Shown here piece by piece: positions 28,409 to 38,487 of a stretch of 64,000 nucleotides of DNA. The stretch covers positions 496,001 through 560,000 of the forward strand of contig NZ_FOFM01000001.1 in the NCBI RefSeq assembly GCF_900110875.1. Reading direction: 5' to 3'. This stretch comes from Pseudovibrio axinellae. GTDB lineage: Bacteria > Pseudomonadota > Alphaproteobacteria > Rhizobiales > Stappiaceae. A model generated the notes under the pieces. That model was not told the origin of the DNA and made no database searches. It saw only the letters and a program-made list of their open reading frames with translations. A program made the translations under genes and the position numbers. How positions within the stretch are numbered: position 1 is the stretch's first letter; each line of letters starts with the position of its first letter.

Positions 28409-29155
28409 TTGCCCTGCCTTCCCGTTTCTTTCCCCACAGCGCTCGCTCTTGCACCGCTGGATTGAAGACGCACTTGCCCACCTGACATGCCGAAACACGC
28501 CAACTAACTTTCGCAAATCCATGACTTGCGCAGGAAAATTAGAAAATCTCAGTCTCAGATGGCCCCTCAACGCAGGACAGCTAATTCGTAGAAAGTGGCT
28601 TTCGTTTTTCATGACTGGCGAAAGCTCATTCATACGCCTGTTAAACGCTATATAATGTAGTTAACTGGCAGTTCTTTGAGTTGCCTGCTTTGCTACACGA
28701 GGTATCCATCTCAGGTATTTTGCACCACTCGGAGAACAATCATTGTTATCGCTCACCTCACAACACCATCATTCTCATTTTCTGAGGTATATCAAATAAC
28801 CTCTAAGTATTGAGAGTACCCGTAAATAATACTCTCATCGTTGACCCAAGATAACCACTATACCATCAGTTTCGACTAGGACACTTCCTGCAATACATCC
28901 TAATTTTCTATAGTAAGAGTGCGAAACTATTGAACAGCTCTCGGCAATACTAACAGCGTTACATGCCCTAGGGTCAATTGCGACAAGTTTAGGATAAATT
29001 AAACTAATGCGAAAACTATCTAGCCATTGTCACATTGGTAGTTTCGCAATCCTAGTCACGTTTGCTCCATTTATTTCCCAATCTCGTCCTAATGCATAGC
29101 TTGAAACCACAGAAGGTTCCTTCGTATAAAGTTACGAGAAGGACATGGATCGGAC
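28409..29155. promoter_or_regulatory. Long regulatory gap upstream of mutA with repeated TGCGAAA(A)CTA motifs
   Basis: About 750 gene-free bases between luxR and mutA. TGCGAAACTA (28920-28929) and TGCGAAAACTA (29008-29018) are direct near-repeats, and TAGTTTCGCA (29039-29048) is the exact inverse of the first. The last two form an inverted pair with a 20-base spacer about 110 bases before the mutA start, a plausible operator position. This is read from sequence; the binding protein is unknown. Confidence 0.45.
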
Positions 29156-31135
29156 ATGCACAACATTGATTTTCCTACTGATTTTCTAAAAGCAACTCAG
29201 AATGACTGGGAAGTATCTGCTTTACGTGCCCTAAAAGGTGCGGCTTTAGATGCCCTGAAGACACCGGTTTCTGATGGGCTTGAGATTAAGCCGTTGTATC
29301 AAGGTCATCCTGACAGCGCTCCATTGCAATTGAGGGAGCGATCTCGTCCTTGGAAGATCATTCAAAGATGCGATCATCCCGATATTTTCAAGGCGAATGC
29401 GCAGATGCTGGAGGATCTAGAGGGCGGGGCTGATGGCCTTGAGCTTGTTTTACCTGCATCACCTCGTGTTTTGGATGGTGGCCTGAACGTAAACCGGGTT
29501 GTCGATCTTCTTAAACTTCTTGAAGGCGTCAAGCCTGACCTTATCGATTTCCGCCTCGAGTGTGGTTACGAAGGCAGCGCCACCCTTGCACTGCTCGTGG
29601 AATCCTGCAACCGAATGGGCGTACGCCCAGATCAATTGACCGTGCATGGAGTGTCTGACCCGCTGAGTGTGCTTGTCAGTACTGGACGCGTACGCGATAC
29701 ATTTGAGCGGCTCCAGTTGCGCACGCAAGATCTTGTTGGCTATGTACGCAACAACGACATACGAGGCAGTTTGTTGCGCAGTGATGGTCGTTGCTATCAT
29801 GAAGCAGGAGCGACCACCGCTCAAGAATTAGGCCTTACGCTTAGCAGCTTGCTGTTTTACATGCGCACCATTGAGAGCGGCGGGGTGCCTTCAGAAAATA
29901 TTTCCAACTACGTTTCGGCTTGCCTGAGCGCGAGTGCTGATCAGTTTGATACGATCATCAAAGCTCGTGCGATGCGTCAACTCTGGTCGCGTCTACTGGA
30001 TGCTGCACAGCTGCCAGCACAGCCGCTCTATCTACATATGGAAACAAGCTGGCGCATGATGACTAAGCGCGACCCTTGGGTGAATATGCTGCGTACAACC
30101 GTTGCTGCTTTTGCCGCCGGCGTAGGCGGGGCTGATAGCGTGACCGTGCTTCCGTTCACACTTCCGCTAGGTTTACCAAACGCTTTTGCACGCCGTATTG
30201 CGCGCAACACCCAGCTGATCCTTATAGAAGAAAGCAATCTGGCCCAGGTCAGTGATCCGGCAGCAGGAAGTGGGCTTGTTGAAGAGCGCACTGAGGAACT
30301 TGCAAATGCTGCCTGGTCCTATTTTCAGAAGGTTGAGAAAGAAGGCGGCCTCCCAAACGCACTTTTTTCCGGGCTCATTTCTTCCGATATTACAACCGCG
30401 AGAAAGGATGAAGAGCGCTTAGTTGCAACCGGGCGTCATCCGATGACAGGTACCAGCGCATTTCCGAACCTTGATGAGAAGGCCGTTGAAGTCTTGCAGG
30501 TCAACCCTAACGACATTGCAGAAATTGCAACACGTCTCGACCTTGCCGAACCAAGTATACAGGGTCATTTGATCGAGGCTGTGGCAAGCGCTTTAAGAGA
30601 TGGAGCCGGTTTGGTAGATATTCAAGCCAGCCGTACTCCGCTGGGGAGTACGGAATGTGTTCCGTTAAAGTGCTCTCGGCTTTCAGCACCTTTTGAAAAG
30701 CTGCGGGACCAAGCCGATGCGTTTTCGCAATCCCAGGGCAAACCGCCAAAGGTGTTTTTGGCAACCTGCGGGCCCGTCGCGCATCATACAGCGCGTGCTG
30801 CGTTTGCGAGCAACTTTTATGCAGCAGGCGGGTTTATCAGTACAGGAGCGGTTCACTTTGAAAACCTTGAGGATCTGATTGCAAGCTTTCGCGTCAGTGA
30901 AGCGAAAGTCGCCTGTATTTGTTCTTCTGATACGATCTATGATGAGCAGGCCTTAGAGGTTCTGAAGGAGCTGAAAGATGCAGGCGCTGTGCGGGTTACT
31001 GTAGCAGGGCGTCCCAAAGATCTATTGAGGACGCTTAGTGAGAATGGTCTTGATGCTCCTATCTATCAGGGCTGCGATATGCTTGCAGAGCTAAAAAAAT
31101 GTTTTGAAGTGGTTGGCGTTTCGCCAGCTGTTTAA
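29156..31135 (+). CDS. mutA: Methylmalonyl-CoA mutase small subunit
   Basis: Small, non-catalytic subunit of the heterodimeric adenosylcobalamin-dependent mutase that converts (R)-methylmalonyl-CoA to succinyl-CoA. The 659-residue protein follows the mutase barrel (about 60-420; for example [28 protein letters not shown] and [17 protein letters not shown]) and ends in a Rossmann domain that lacks the DxHxxG cobalamin motif, as expected for MutA. mutB follows after 14 bases, so the two are co-transcribed. A well-placed ribosome-binding site is not obvious (AAGGAC lies about 11 bases upstream). Confidence 0.93.
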   Translation: MHNIDFPTDFLKATQNDWEVSALRALKGAALDALKTPVSDGLEIKPLYQGHPDSAPLQLRERSRPWKIIQRCDHPDIFKANAQMLEDLEGGADGLELVLPASPRVLDGGLNVNRVVDLLKLLEGVKPDLIDFRLECGYEGSATLALLVESCNRMGVRPDQLTVHGVSDPLSVLVSTGRVRDTFERLQLRTQDLVGYVRNNDIRGSLLRSDGRCYHEAGATTAQELGLTLSSLLFYMRTIESGGVPSENISNYVSACLSASADQFDTIIKARAMRQLWSRLLDAAQLPAQPLYLHMETSWRMMTKRDPWVNMLRTTVAAFAAGVGGADSVTVLPFTLPLGLPNAFARRIARNTQLILIEESNLAQVSDPAAGSGLVEERTEELANAAWSYFQKVEKEGGLPNALFSGLISSDITTARKDEERLVATGRHPMTGTSAFPNLDEKAVEVLQVNPNDIAEIATRLDLAEPSIQGHLIEAVASALRDGAGLVDIQASRTPLGSTECVPLKCSRLSAPFEKLRDQADAFSQSQGKPPKVFLATCGPVAHHTARAAFASNFYAAGGFISTGAVHFENLEDLIASFRVSEAKVACICSSDTIYDEQALEVLKELKDAGAVRVTVAGRPKDLLRTLSENGLDAPIYQGCDMLAELKKCFEVVGVSPAV

Positions 31136-31149
31136 GTGGAGGCAATTTG

Positions 31150-33315
31150 ATGAGCTTGTTTCCTGACTACACTCAGGTTGACTACAAAAACTGCGCAACA
31201 TCAGCTTCCACTGATACGCAGGCGACATGGCACACACCCGAGGGCATTTCGGTAAAGCCAGCCTATGGCCCTCAAGATATTGACGGACTGACGCACCTGA
31301 ACACCTGGCCGGGGTTGCCGCCATATATGCGTGGTCCATACCCTACCATGTATGTACAGCAGCCGTGGACTGTGCGTCAGTATGCCGGCTTTTCAACGGC
31401 TGAAGATTCCAACGCTTTTTACCGGCGCAACCTGGCAGCGGGTCAAAAAGGCCTTTCCATTGCATTTGATTTGGCAACACACCGTGGCTACGACAGTGAC
31501 CACCCCCGTGTTGCTGGCGATGTTGGTATGGCTGGTGTTGCGATCGATTCCATTTATGATATGCGTACACTCTTCTCAGGTATCCCGCTGGATAAGATGA
31601 GTGTTTCCATGACCATGAACGGCGCGGTGTTGCCTGTCATGGCGCTTTATATTGTTGCAGCTGAAGAACAAGGTGTCCCTTCCGAAAAGCTCTCCGGAAC
31701 CATTCAAAATGATATTTTGAAAGAGTTCATGGTGCGCAACACCTATATCTATCCGCCTGCACCATCCATGCGGATTATCTCTGATATCTTCGACTACACG
31801 TCGACGCACATGCCGAAGTTCAATTCCATTTCTATTTCCGGCTATCACATGCAGGAAGCAGGAGCGACAGCAGATCTGGAGCTGGCCTTTACCATCGCCG
31901 ATGGTATTGAGTATGCCCGTGCTGGTGTTGCAGCAGGGTTGGATATCGACGCATTTGCCCCTCGCCTTTCGTTCTTCTGGGCGATTGGGATGAACTTCTT
32001 TATGGAGGTTGCTAAACTGCGTGCGGCGCGTCTGATCTGGGCGAAACTGATGCAGGAGAACTTCCAGCCAAAGAACCCAAAGAGTCTGTCCTTGCGTACC
32101 CATTCGCAGACGTCTGGCTGGTCTTTGACCGCGCAGGATGTCTTCAACAATGTCATCCGAACAACTGTTGAAGCGATGGCTGCCACTCAAGGCCATACAC
32201 AATCGCTGCATACCAACGCTCTTGATGAAGCTCTGGCTCTGCCAACTGACTTCTCTGCCCGAATTGCCCGGAATACCCAGCTGTTCTTGCAGCAGGAAAG
32301 TGGCACCACAAAAACCATCGACCCATGGGGTGGCTCTTACTACGTAGAGCGTTTGACTGCTGACCTTGCTCATAAAGCTCTTGAGCATATCAAGGAGATC
32401 GAGAGCCTTGGCGGTATGGCAAAGGCTATTGAAAAGGGTATTCCTAAACTGCGTATTGAAGAGGCTGCTGCAAAAACACAGGCTCGCATTGATAGTGGCC
32501 ACCAAACGGTTGTTGGTGTGAACAAGTTCCGTCCGAACCGCGAAGATGAACTGGACGTGTTGAAGGTTGACAACGACGAGGTTCGCACGAAACAGGTTGA
32601 GAAGCTGAATCGTCTTCGGGAAGAGCGTAATGAAGATGAGACACAAGCTGCCCTGAAAGCGCTGGAAGATGCGGCTCGTTCCGGCGACGGTAATTTGCTG
32701 GACCTTTGTGTAAAAGCTGCACGTGTAAAGGCATCTGTTGGCGAAATGTCTCTGGCAATGGAGAATGCATTCGATCGCCATAAAGCTGAAATTAAATCCA
32801 TTGCTGGCGTCTATAAACGCGAGGTTGGTGAAATGTCCGAAAGCATCGCCAAAATTGAACAGTTGGTTGACGCCTTTGAGGAAAATGAAGGCCGGCGCCC
32901 ACGTATTCTGGTTGCCAAGATGGGACAGGATGGTCACGACCGCGGGCAGAAGGTGATTGCCTCTGCCTTTGCTGACCTTGGCTTTGACGTGGATATTGGA
33001 CCACTGTTTGCCACACCTGAGGAAGCCGCCCGCCAAGCAGTTGAAAACGACGTGCATATTGTTGGCGTCTCCTCCCTCGCAGCAGGTCACCTCACACTAG
33101 TCCCTGCCTTGAAGAAAGCCCTTGCAGATGAAGGGCGTGAGGACATCATGATCGTTGTGGGCGGTGTTGTACCTCCGCAAGACTATGACGCGCTTTATGC
33201 CTCTGGTGCCTCTGCTATTTTCCCTCCAGGAACTGTGATTTCGGAGGCGGCAAAGGGATTGATTCATGAGCTCAACGAAAAGCTGGGGTACGAACCTTTA
33301 AAGGCTGCTGAGTAA
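31150..33315 (+). CDS. mutB: Methylmalonyl-CoA mutase large subunit
   Basis: Catalytic subunit, 721 residues. The N-terminal TIM barrel shows [20 protein letters not shown] with the conserved active-site Tyr, [15 protein letters not shown] and the [24 protein letters not shown] block. The C-terminal cobalamin domain has the base-off motif D-G-H-D-R-G with Asp at about residue 594 and His at 596, then the SSLAAGH and GGVVPPQDY loops. The ATG at 31150 has GGAGG upstream; a TTG immediately before it is less likely. Joins propionate, valine, isoleucine and odd-chain fatty acid breakdown to the TCA cycle. Confidence 0.96.
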   Translation: MSLFPDYTQVDYKNCATSASTDTQATWHTPEGISVKPAYGPQDIDGLTHLNTWPGLPPYMRGPYPTMYVQQPWTVRQYAGFSTAEDSNAFYRRNLAAGQKGLSIAFDLATHRGYDSDHPRVAGDVGMAGVAIDSIYDMRTLFSGIPLDKMSVSMTMNGAVLPVMALYIVAAEEQGVPSEKLSGTIQNDILKEFMVRNTYIYPPAPSMRIISDIFDYTSTHMPKFNSISISGYHMQEAGATADLELAFTIADGIEYARAGVAAGLDIDAFAPRLSFFWAIGMNFFMEVAKLRAARLIWAKLMQENFQPKNPKSLSLRTHSQTSGWSLTAQDVFNNVIRTTVEAMAATQGHTQSLHTNALDEALALPTDFSARIARNTQLFLQQESGTTKTIDPWGGSYYVERLTADLAHKALEHIKEIESLGGMAKAIEKGIPKLRIEEAAAKTQARIDSGHQTVVGVNKFRPNREDELDVLKVDNDEVRTKQVEKLNRLREERNEDETQAALKALEDAARSGDGNLLDLCVKAARVKASVGEMSLAMENAFDRHKAEIKSIAGVYKREVGEMSESIAKIEQLVDAFEENEGRRPRILVAKMGQDGHDRGQKVIASAFADLGFDVDIGPLFATPEEAARQAVENDVHIVGVSSLAAGHLTLVPALKKALADEGREDIMIVVGGVVPPQDYDALYASGASAIFPPGTVISEAAKGLIHELNEKLGYEPLKAAE

Positions 33316-33379
33316 AGCACACAAGCGTCTGCTCGTGTTTGCGAGCGAACAGCCAGCTGATGCAAATGACATCGCCCTT

Positions 33380-33416
33380 CCTTGTCCAGCAATTGGTGCC
33401 CAGTATCTGGACAAGG
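33380..33416. repeat. Inverted repeat after mutB
   Basis: CCTTGTCCAG and CTGGACAAGG form a perfect ten-base-pair stem around 17 bases, 64 bases after the mutB stop. It may act as a transcript-end structure, though no T run follows. Confidence 0.55.
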
Positions 33417-33546
33417 AGGCGCGACCTGACGCCTTTCCGACATCTATTGCCATGTTGCTGGGGAGTACAGCACCTAGACCTCTGGGATTGCTCATTTCAA
33501 ACCTTTAACACAAAGGTACTTCATCAAATTTTGGGCGCTTACAATA

Positions 33547-34227
33547 ATGAATGACGACACTTCCCAGGCGAACAATCACCTGTTTGACCTGTTCATTCTC
33601 GCTTTATCCGTTTACGTCATTGCCGCTCTTATTCTGCAGGAGAGTATGGTCTTAGATACAGAGACGATTATGCTCTTAATCTACGCCGATACCGCTGTAT
33701 GTGGCGTATTTTTTATTGAATTTCTCATTCGGTTCATCAAAGCAGACAACAAACTTGCCTTCATCAAATGGGGGTGGATTGATCTCATCGCCAGCATTCC
33801 GATGGTTGATCCTTTGCGTTACGGTCGTATCATCCGTTTATTCAGAATAATAAGGGCCTTACGCGCCTCACATTCCATTATCAGATACATTTTTGACAGG
33901 AGGACAAATAGTGCTCTTACGCTGGTTTTTATCAGCTCTTTACTGATGATCATTCTGGCCGCTATCGCTGCTCTGCAAGTGGAGAAGAGTGCTGAGGGAG
34001 CTAATATCCTACACTTGAAAGATGCGATCTGGTGGGCCTTTGTAACGGTAACCACCGTCGGTTATGGGGACTTCTATCCTGTGACACTTGAAGGGCGTAT
34101 CATTGCAGCCTTCTTGATGACTGTGGGTGTCGGCCTGTTTGCTTCCCTGACAGGAACGATTGTTGCGAACTTCTTCAGGCATTCAGAAAGCGAAAAAGAC
34201 CAAGTTGAGCTACAAGCCTTGCTCTAA
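33547..34227 (+). CDS. Voltage-gated potassium channel-like protein
   Basis: A 226-residue six-helix channel subunit. S4 is recognisable as RYGRIIRLFRIIRALRASHSIIR (about 91-113), with arginines at every third position. The pore loop AIWWAFVTVTTVGYGDFYP holds the potassium filter TVGYGD at 170-175, followed by the last helix. Such subunits form tetramers that conduct potassium down its gradient. The short C-terminus has no RCK or cyclic-nucleotide domain, so gating by voltage alone is likely. It lies between mutB and meaB; there is no functional reason to link it to them. Confidence 0.92.
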   Translation: MNDDTSQANNHLFDLFILALSVYVIAALILQESMVLDTETIMLLIYADTAVCGVFFIEFLIRFIKADNKLAFIKWGWIDLIASIPMVDPLRYGRIIRLFRIIRALRASHSIIRYIFDRRTNSALTLVFISSLLMIILAAIAALQVEKSAEGANILHLKDAIWWAFVTVTTVGYGDFYPVTLEGRIIAAFLMTVGVGLFASLTGTIVANFFRHSESEKDQVELQALL

Positions 34228-34480
34228 AGACTTGATCTGCTTCAACTGGAACTTCAGACCATGAGAGGTGAGTTAAATCAGCGAACAGACGTTGACGCCC
34301 AATAGAACGCTAAGAGTCGGACCGGTTTCATACCCCTGTAAATCTAAGTGCGGCTGCCTACATAAGGGGAGCGCCCATTCGTTTCATGGGCTCGGGCACA
34401 TCGGGCAGGGTTGATTGCTTTAGTTCGGTAGTTTTTACACGCGTTATCTTGATATCCTGACGCAGATTTGAGGCTGATAA

Positions 34481-34801
34481 ATGCTTACAACGACCACACA
34501 CTCCATCGAGGGCAAAGAGAATTCCGATTACAAAGGTATTGTTCACGGGGAAGCAATCCTTGGGGCGAATGTCTTTAAAGACCTTTTCGCCGGTATTCGC
34601 GACATTGTTGGAGGTCGTTCTGGGGCATACGAAGATGAACTCAAGAAAGCTCGCCAGATCGCCCTTCACGAGATGACTGAAGAAGCGACCCGGTTTGGTG
34701 CAAATGCCGTGATTGGAATCGACATTGACTATGAGACAGTCGGCAGCAATGGTTCCATGTTGATGGTGACTGCAACTGGTACGGCTGTTAGTTACCGCTA
34801 A
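34481..34801 (+). CDS. YbjQ family protein (UPF0145)
   Basis: A 106-residue protein of the YbjQ family, a compact fold that assembles into a pentamer in solved members and is sometimes annotated as heavy-metal binding without direct proof. The whole sequence fits: an early [33 protein letters not shown], then [29 protein letters not shown] and a final MVTATGTAV strand. The start has GAGG seven bases upstream. A GGGGCAG/CTGCCCC hairpin follows the stop. Confidence 0.92.
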   Translation: MLTTTTHSIEGKENSDYKGIVHGEAILGANVFKDLFAGIRDIVGGRSGAYEDELKKARQIALHEMTEEATRFGANAVIGIDIDYETVGSNGSMLMVTATGTAVSYR

Positions 34802-34809
34802 GTTCTTGC

Positions 34810-34826
34810 GGGGCAGCTTCTGCCCC
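34810..34826. terminator. Hairpin after the YbjQ gene
   Basis: GGGGCAG-CTT-CTGCCCC, a perfect seven-base-pair stem nine bases after the stop. There is no T run, so it may only protect the 3' end or pause transcription ahead of meaB. Confidence 0.5.
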
Positions 34827-34911
34827 ACAACTTCTCCAAGTCGATGACTTGCAAAGGAACGCTATCTGTTCAAGGTTGGCTAATGAGATTCTTCTTAGTG
34901 GACTGACCTTG

Positions 34912-35910
34912 ATGAGCGCACCCCTCGTTTCCCCCAGAGACAACATTGATGATATCGCCGAACGCCTGCTCAACGGGCAACGTGCTGCACTTGCGCGCGG
35001 GATCACGCTTGTTGAATCCAAAAAACCAGAGCACCGGGTCCTCGCAGAAGCGCTCCTGACCAAACTCATGGATGCAACTGGCAAGGCCTATCGAATTGGC
35101 ATTACTGGCGTGCCGGGGGTTGGTAAGTCCACGACAATTGATACCTTCGGTTCTAATCTGACTGCCGCAGGGCACAAGGTCGCTGTTTTGGCCGTTGACC
35201 CCTCTTCCACGCGCACTGGTGGTTCCATCCTGGGTGATAAGACCCGAATGGCCCGATTGGCGGTTGATCAGAATGCATACATACGTCCCTCCCCCTCTGC
35301 TGGAACACTTGGCGGCGTTGCCGCAAAGACGCGTGAGAGCATGTTGCTGTGTGAGGCAGCCGGTTTTGATGTAATCCTAGTTGAGACTGTAGGCATTGGA
35401 CAATCAGAGACAACTGTTGCGCAGATGGTTGATTTCTTCCTCGTTCTTATGTTGCCTGGGGCTGGCGATGAGCTGCAAGGTATTAAAAAAGGCGTCCTTG
35501 AAATCGCCGACCTTATTGCCGTCAATAAAGCTGAAGGCGATGGTTTAATCCGCGCGCGCTCTGCCGCGTCTGAATACCGGGCCGCCTTAAATATATTGGC
35601 ACCGCGCTCGAAACACTGGTCGCCTCCTGTGGTCACAATATCTGGTCTGGCAAACGAGGGGCTTGATGATCTCTGGAGCCAACTCAACATTTTCAAGGAA
35701 CGCATGCAGGCCAGCGAGGATTGGGAGAAGAAGAGATCCGAGCAGCAGCTTTCATGGATGTGGGGCTTATTGAACGAAAAAATGCAGACCGCTTTGCGCG
35801 CAAATCCTGAAATTAGGGCTGCACTCCCAGATGTAGAACGAGACGTACGATCTGGAAGTCTGCCTGCAACAGCAGCAGCGAGTATGCTGGCAAATCTATT
35901 CAAGATCTAA
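34912..35910 (+). CDS. meaB: Methylmalonyl-CoA mutase G-protein chaperone MeaB
   Basis: A 332-residue P-loop GTPase (ArgK/MeaB family) that guards and reloads the adenosylcobalamin mutase. Walker A is GVPGVGKST at about 66-74; AVDPSSTRTGGSILGDKTRM is the family-specific switch region; ETVGIGQSE is the Walker B/switch II segment, and NKAEGD is the guanine-specificity motif. The ATG at 34912 gives normal length; a TTG at 34849 would add 21 residues without a better ribosome-binding site. Its proximity to mutAB supports this partner. Confidence 0.95.
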   Translation: MSAPLVSPRDNIDDIAERLLNGQRAALARGITLVESKKPEHRVLAEALLTKLMDATGKAYRIGITGVPGVGKSTTIDTFGSNLTAAGHKVAVLAVDPSSTRTGGSILGDKTRMARLAVDQNAYIRPSPSAGTLGGVAAKTRESMLLCEAAGFDVILVETVGIGQSETTVAQMVDFFLVLMLPGAGDELQGIKKGVLEIADLIAVNKAEGDGLIRARSAASEYRAALNILAPRSKHWSPPVVTISGLANEGLDDLWSQLNIFKERMQASEDWEKKRSEQQLSWMWGLLNEKMQTALRANPEIRAALPDVERDVRSGSLPATAAASMLANLFKI

Positions 35911-35937
35911 AACGCTGGGTTATGGCACGGGGGCGAG

Positions 35938-37308
35938 ATGGCGGATAAACAAGAGACCCTTTCAAGACGCACCCTTCTTGGCGCTGGGATTGTTGCAAGC
36001 GCTGCTCCGCTCGTGTCAGCTCAGCAGGCTCAGGCTTTGCCTCGCGTTGGATCAGCTGTCCTAGAGATGCCTGCACCACCTTCTGCGCAGGATACTTCCC
36101 AAGCGTTGCAAGCGGCAATCAATGAAGCAGCGGTACAAGGGCGCATTTTGCAGCTGGGTGCCGGTATCTTTTCGTGTTCTGGACTTTCTCTTCCAAGCCG
36201 GCTGGTATTACGCGGCGTACCCGGCCACACACGGTTGCTCCTTAATGGCGATGGCCCGTTGGTTAAGAGTGCTGGTACACACCATATCCAGCTCACGGGA
36301 CTGATCTTTGACGGAGCACACCTTCCGCTTTCAGATGATGTCTCTGCTCTCTTGGCGTTCTCCAGATGCGAGCACCTTACCGTCAACTCCTGTGAGATTA
36401 ACCGGAGTGCGGCATCCGCTTTCTTATTGGAGCGTTGTTCCGGTTCTATCACGGGAAACAAAATACAAGACATCGAGAGGGTTGCAGTGCTGAGCTATAA
36501 TGCTAACGCGCTCACCATTGAGGGGAACAACATTAGAGATTGCGGTGATGGCGGAATTTTAGTTCACCGGTGGTCACAGGGCTACGATGGCACACTCGTT
36601 TGCAACAACCGGATTTCGCAGGTCTCATCAAAAAATGGCGGTACTGGTCAGAATGGCAACGGTATCAATATATTTCGCGCAGATGGTGTAACTGTTTCAA
36701 ACAATAAAATCAGCGATTGCACTTTTTCCGCTATCCGCTCCAATGCTTCCTCCAACATCCAAATTCTTGGAAACACCTGTCATCGCTCCGGCGAAGTGGC
36801 CTTGTTTGTTGAGTTTGGCTTCCAAGGTGCAATCGTCAGCAATAATCTGATTGAAAAGGCAGCAAACGGTATCTCGATCACGAACTTTCGTGAGGGTGGG
36901 CGCCTTGCCGTTTGCTCCAACAATATCCTGCGCGATATTACGGGCACCGGGCCTTATGCGCAGAACAATCCAGAGTTTGGCGTTGGTATTGCTGTCGAGG
37001 CCGATACAAATGTTATAGGCAATCTGGTTGAAGGAGCGCGTGTCACCGGCATTAGACTGGGTTGGGGGCCGTATATGCGCAACCTGATTGCCGCGCAAAA
37101 TACAGTTAGATCAGCACCTATCGGAATATCTATCAGCTTTGCTGCGCAGAAGCAGAGTGCGCTTATTTCTCAGAATATCACGGCGAACTGTGCCGTGAAT
37201 ATCGCCGGGTTCGCATGGGATGAGCAGGTCAGTGGTGATATCGCACTTTCACCAGATGAGCTGCCCCTCATGGTTCGCGTGACGGATAATATTGCCAGCG
37301 CTCTTTAG
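35938..37308 (+). CDS. Tat-exported repeat protein (TIGR03808 type)
   Basis: A 456-residue protein with a twin-arginine signal at the start (LSRRTLLGAGIVASAAPLVSA) and a right-handed beta-helix made of parallel repeats such as NKISDCTFSAIRSN, NTCHRSGEVALFVE and NNLIEKAANGISITN. This layout matches TIGR03808, exported by the Tat system in Hyphomicrobiales. The fold is shared with polysaccharide lyases, but no catalytic set is evident and the role is unknown. The start has GGGGGCGAG upstream. It follows meaB by 27 bases and may be co-transcribed. Confidence 0.88.
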   Translation: MADKQETLSRRTLLGAGIVASAAPLVSAQQAQALPRVGSAVLEMPAPPSAQDTSQALQAAINEAAVQGRILQLGAGIFSCSGLSLPSRLVLRGVPGHTRLLLNGDGPLVKSAGTHHIQLTGLIFDGAHLPLSDDVSALLAFSRCEHLTVNSCEINRSAASAFLLERCSGSITGNKIQDIERVAVLSYNANALTIEGNNIRDCGDGGILVHRWSQGYDGTLVCNNRISQVSSKNGGTGQNGNGINIFRADGVTVSNNKISDCTFSAIRSNASSNIQILGNTCHRSGEVALFVEFGFQGAIVSNNLIEKAANGISITNFREGGRLAVCSNNILRDITGTGPYAQNNPEFGVGIAVEADTNVIGNLVEGARVTGIRLGWGPYMRNLIAAQNTVRSAPIGISISFAAQKQSALISQNITANCAVNIAGFAWDEQVSGDIALSPDELPLMVRVTDNIASAL

Positions 37309-37337
37309 GGGGACAAGGCAGGGGAAGTCCCCCTGCC
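37306..37337. terminator. Convergent terminator with two alternative stems
   Basis: Between convergent stops, GGCAGGGG pairs with CCCCTGCC (37317-37337). The overlapping AGGGGGAC/GTCCCCCT pair offers a second, mutually exclusive stem starting at the stop codon of the upstream gene. No long T run. Confidence 0.6.
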
Positions 37338-37352
37338 GATACTTGCTTAAGC

Positions 37353-38378
37353 CTAGAGCGCTTTAAGGAGGCGCTTGATGTCTTCAACCGGGCGCACCTC
37401 ACCAACCAGAATATCGCGGCGGTTCATCAACTGTTGATGTTCCCAGGCGTGCAACCCTTTTTCTTCATCCTCAGACAGCGGCAGAAGTGAGCGAATAACA
37501 GAGGCCATCATGACTTCTGCACCGCGCTCTGCGCCATCATCACACTTTAAGGTCACACCAAAGCCCAGCTCTGGCAGAGCAGCACAAAAGACACCTTCAG
37601 CGCCAACTTTCACAAAGACACGGCCTTTGAAGATATCCATGATCTCGGTACAGAAGCGATTTTTACCGGCGACCATGTAAGGTTCATTTACGCACGCCTC
37701 GTAAAGCACTTCGGTTGCATTTGCGCGCACAGGGTCGAGGCCAACACCAGTTGCAAAGCGGGCAAAAGCTAGAGCTGTTTTTTGCTGTTCCATAGCATAG
37801 GTTGGAATGGAGCATCCATCTGTGCCACAGGTATCGCGGCCCAAAATGCTGCCGCCCATTTGCTCCAGAACATTGCGTATTTCTGCTTGGACCGGGTGGT
37901 CATAGCCAATGTAGTTATCGGTTGAAACGCCGAGCGTTTTTGCCATCGCCAGAAAACCAGCATGCTTACCTGAACAGTTATTGTGCAACTGGCACGGGCT
38001 CTCATCGGTTTTGATGAGCTTGACGCAGTCATCCATATGCTTTGGCCATTGCGTGCCGCACATTAGGTCTTCTTCTGTCAAGCCTGCTTTAAACAGCATG
38101 ATGCGCGCTGAGTTGGCGTGTGTTTCTTCGCCATTGTGGCTTGCACAGGCGAGCGCCAGTTCAGCGTCGTCGAATGCCAGCGCTTCTGCAGCGCCAGATT
38201 CCACCATCGGAATAGCCTGAAGGGCCTTGATCGCTGAGCGGGCGAAGATCCCCTGCTCCACATCACCTGCGCTGAATGCCAGCTTGCCATCCGCATCAAC
38301 AATGGCAATTGAACCGCGGTGGCGGCTCTCGACAATATTGCCGCGTGTCACTTCGACGAGTACGGGATTATCCATCAA
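37353..38378 (-). CDS. L-asparaginase, Rhizobium etli type (class 3)
   Basis: Hydrolyses asparagine to aspartate and ammonia; unrelated in fold to the E. coli enzymes. The 341-residue protein keeps every key position of the R. etli enzyme ReAV at the same number: Ser48 and Lys51 in RSAIKAL, Ser80 in ASHNG, and the zinc-site residues Cys135 and Lys138 in NNCSGKHAG plus Asp187 and Cys189 in GTDGCS. That residue-for-residue register makes the assignment strong. It is transcribed toward the Tat-exported repeat gene, 110 bases downstream of the aminotransferase gene on the same strand, so the two may form an amino-acid catabolic unit. Confidence 0.9.
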   Translation of the reverse strand: MMDNPVLVEVTRGNIVESRHRGSIAIVDADGKLAFSAGDVEQGIFARSAIKALQAIPMVESGAAEALAFDDAELALACASHNGEETHANSARIMLFKAGLTEEDLMCGTQWPKHMDDCVKLIKTDESPCQLHNNCSGKHAGFLAMAKTLGVSTDNYIGYDHPVQAEIRNVLEQMGGSILGRDTCGTDGCSIPTYAMEQQKTALAFARFATGVGLDPVRANATEVLYEACVNEPYMVAGKNRFCTEIMDIFKGRVFVKVGAEGVFCAALPELGFGVTLKCDDGAERGAEVMMASVIRSLLPLSEDEEKGLHAWEHQQLMNRRDILVGEVRPVEDIKRLLKAL

Positions 38379-38487
38379 TTCTCACATGCAATGTTTGGAT
38401 CAAAGCAGCCCGTATGTGTCTGACACTATGCGCACTACTTGCATCTGTTATTCTTACTTCATCAACGGCCCTGGCCTACGCCATGCA

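Noticed and set aside
31576-33090. Open frame of 504 codons on the minus strand across mutB
   Set aside because: It is fully antisense to the well-supported mutB gene, has no ribosome-binding site and no family resemblance; an effect of mutB codon bias.
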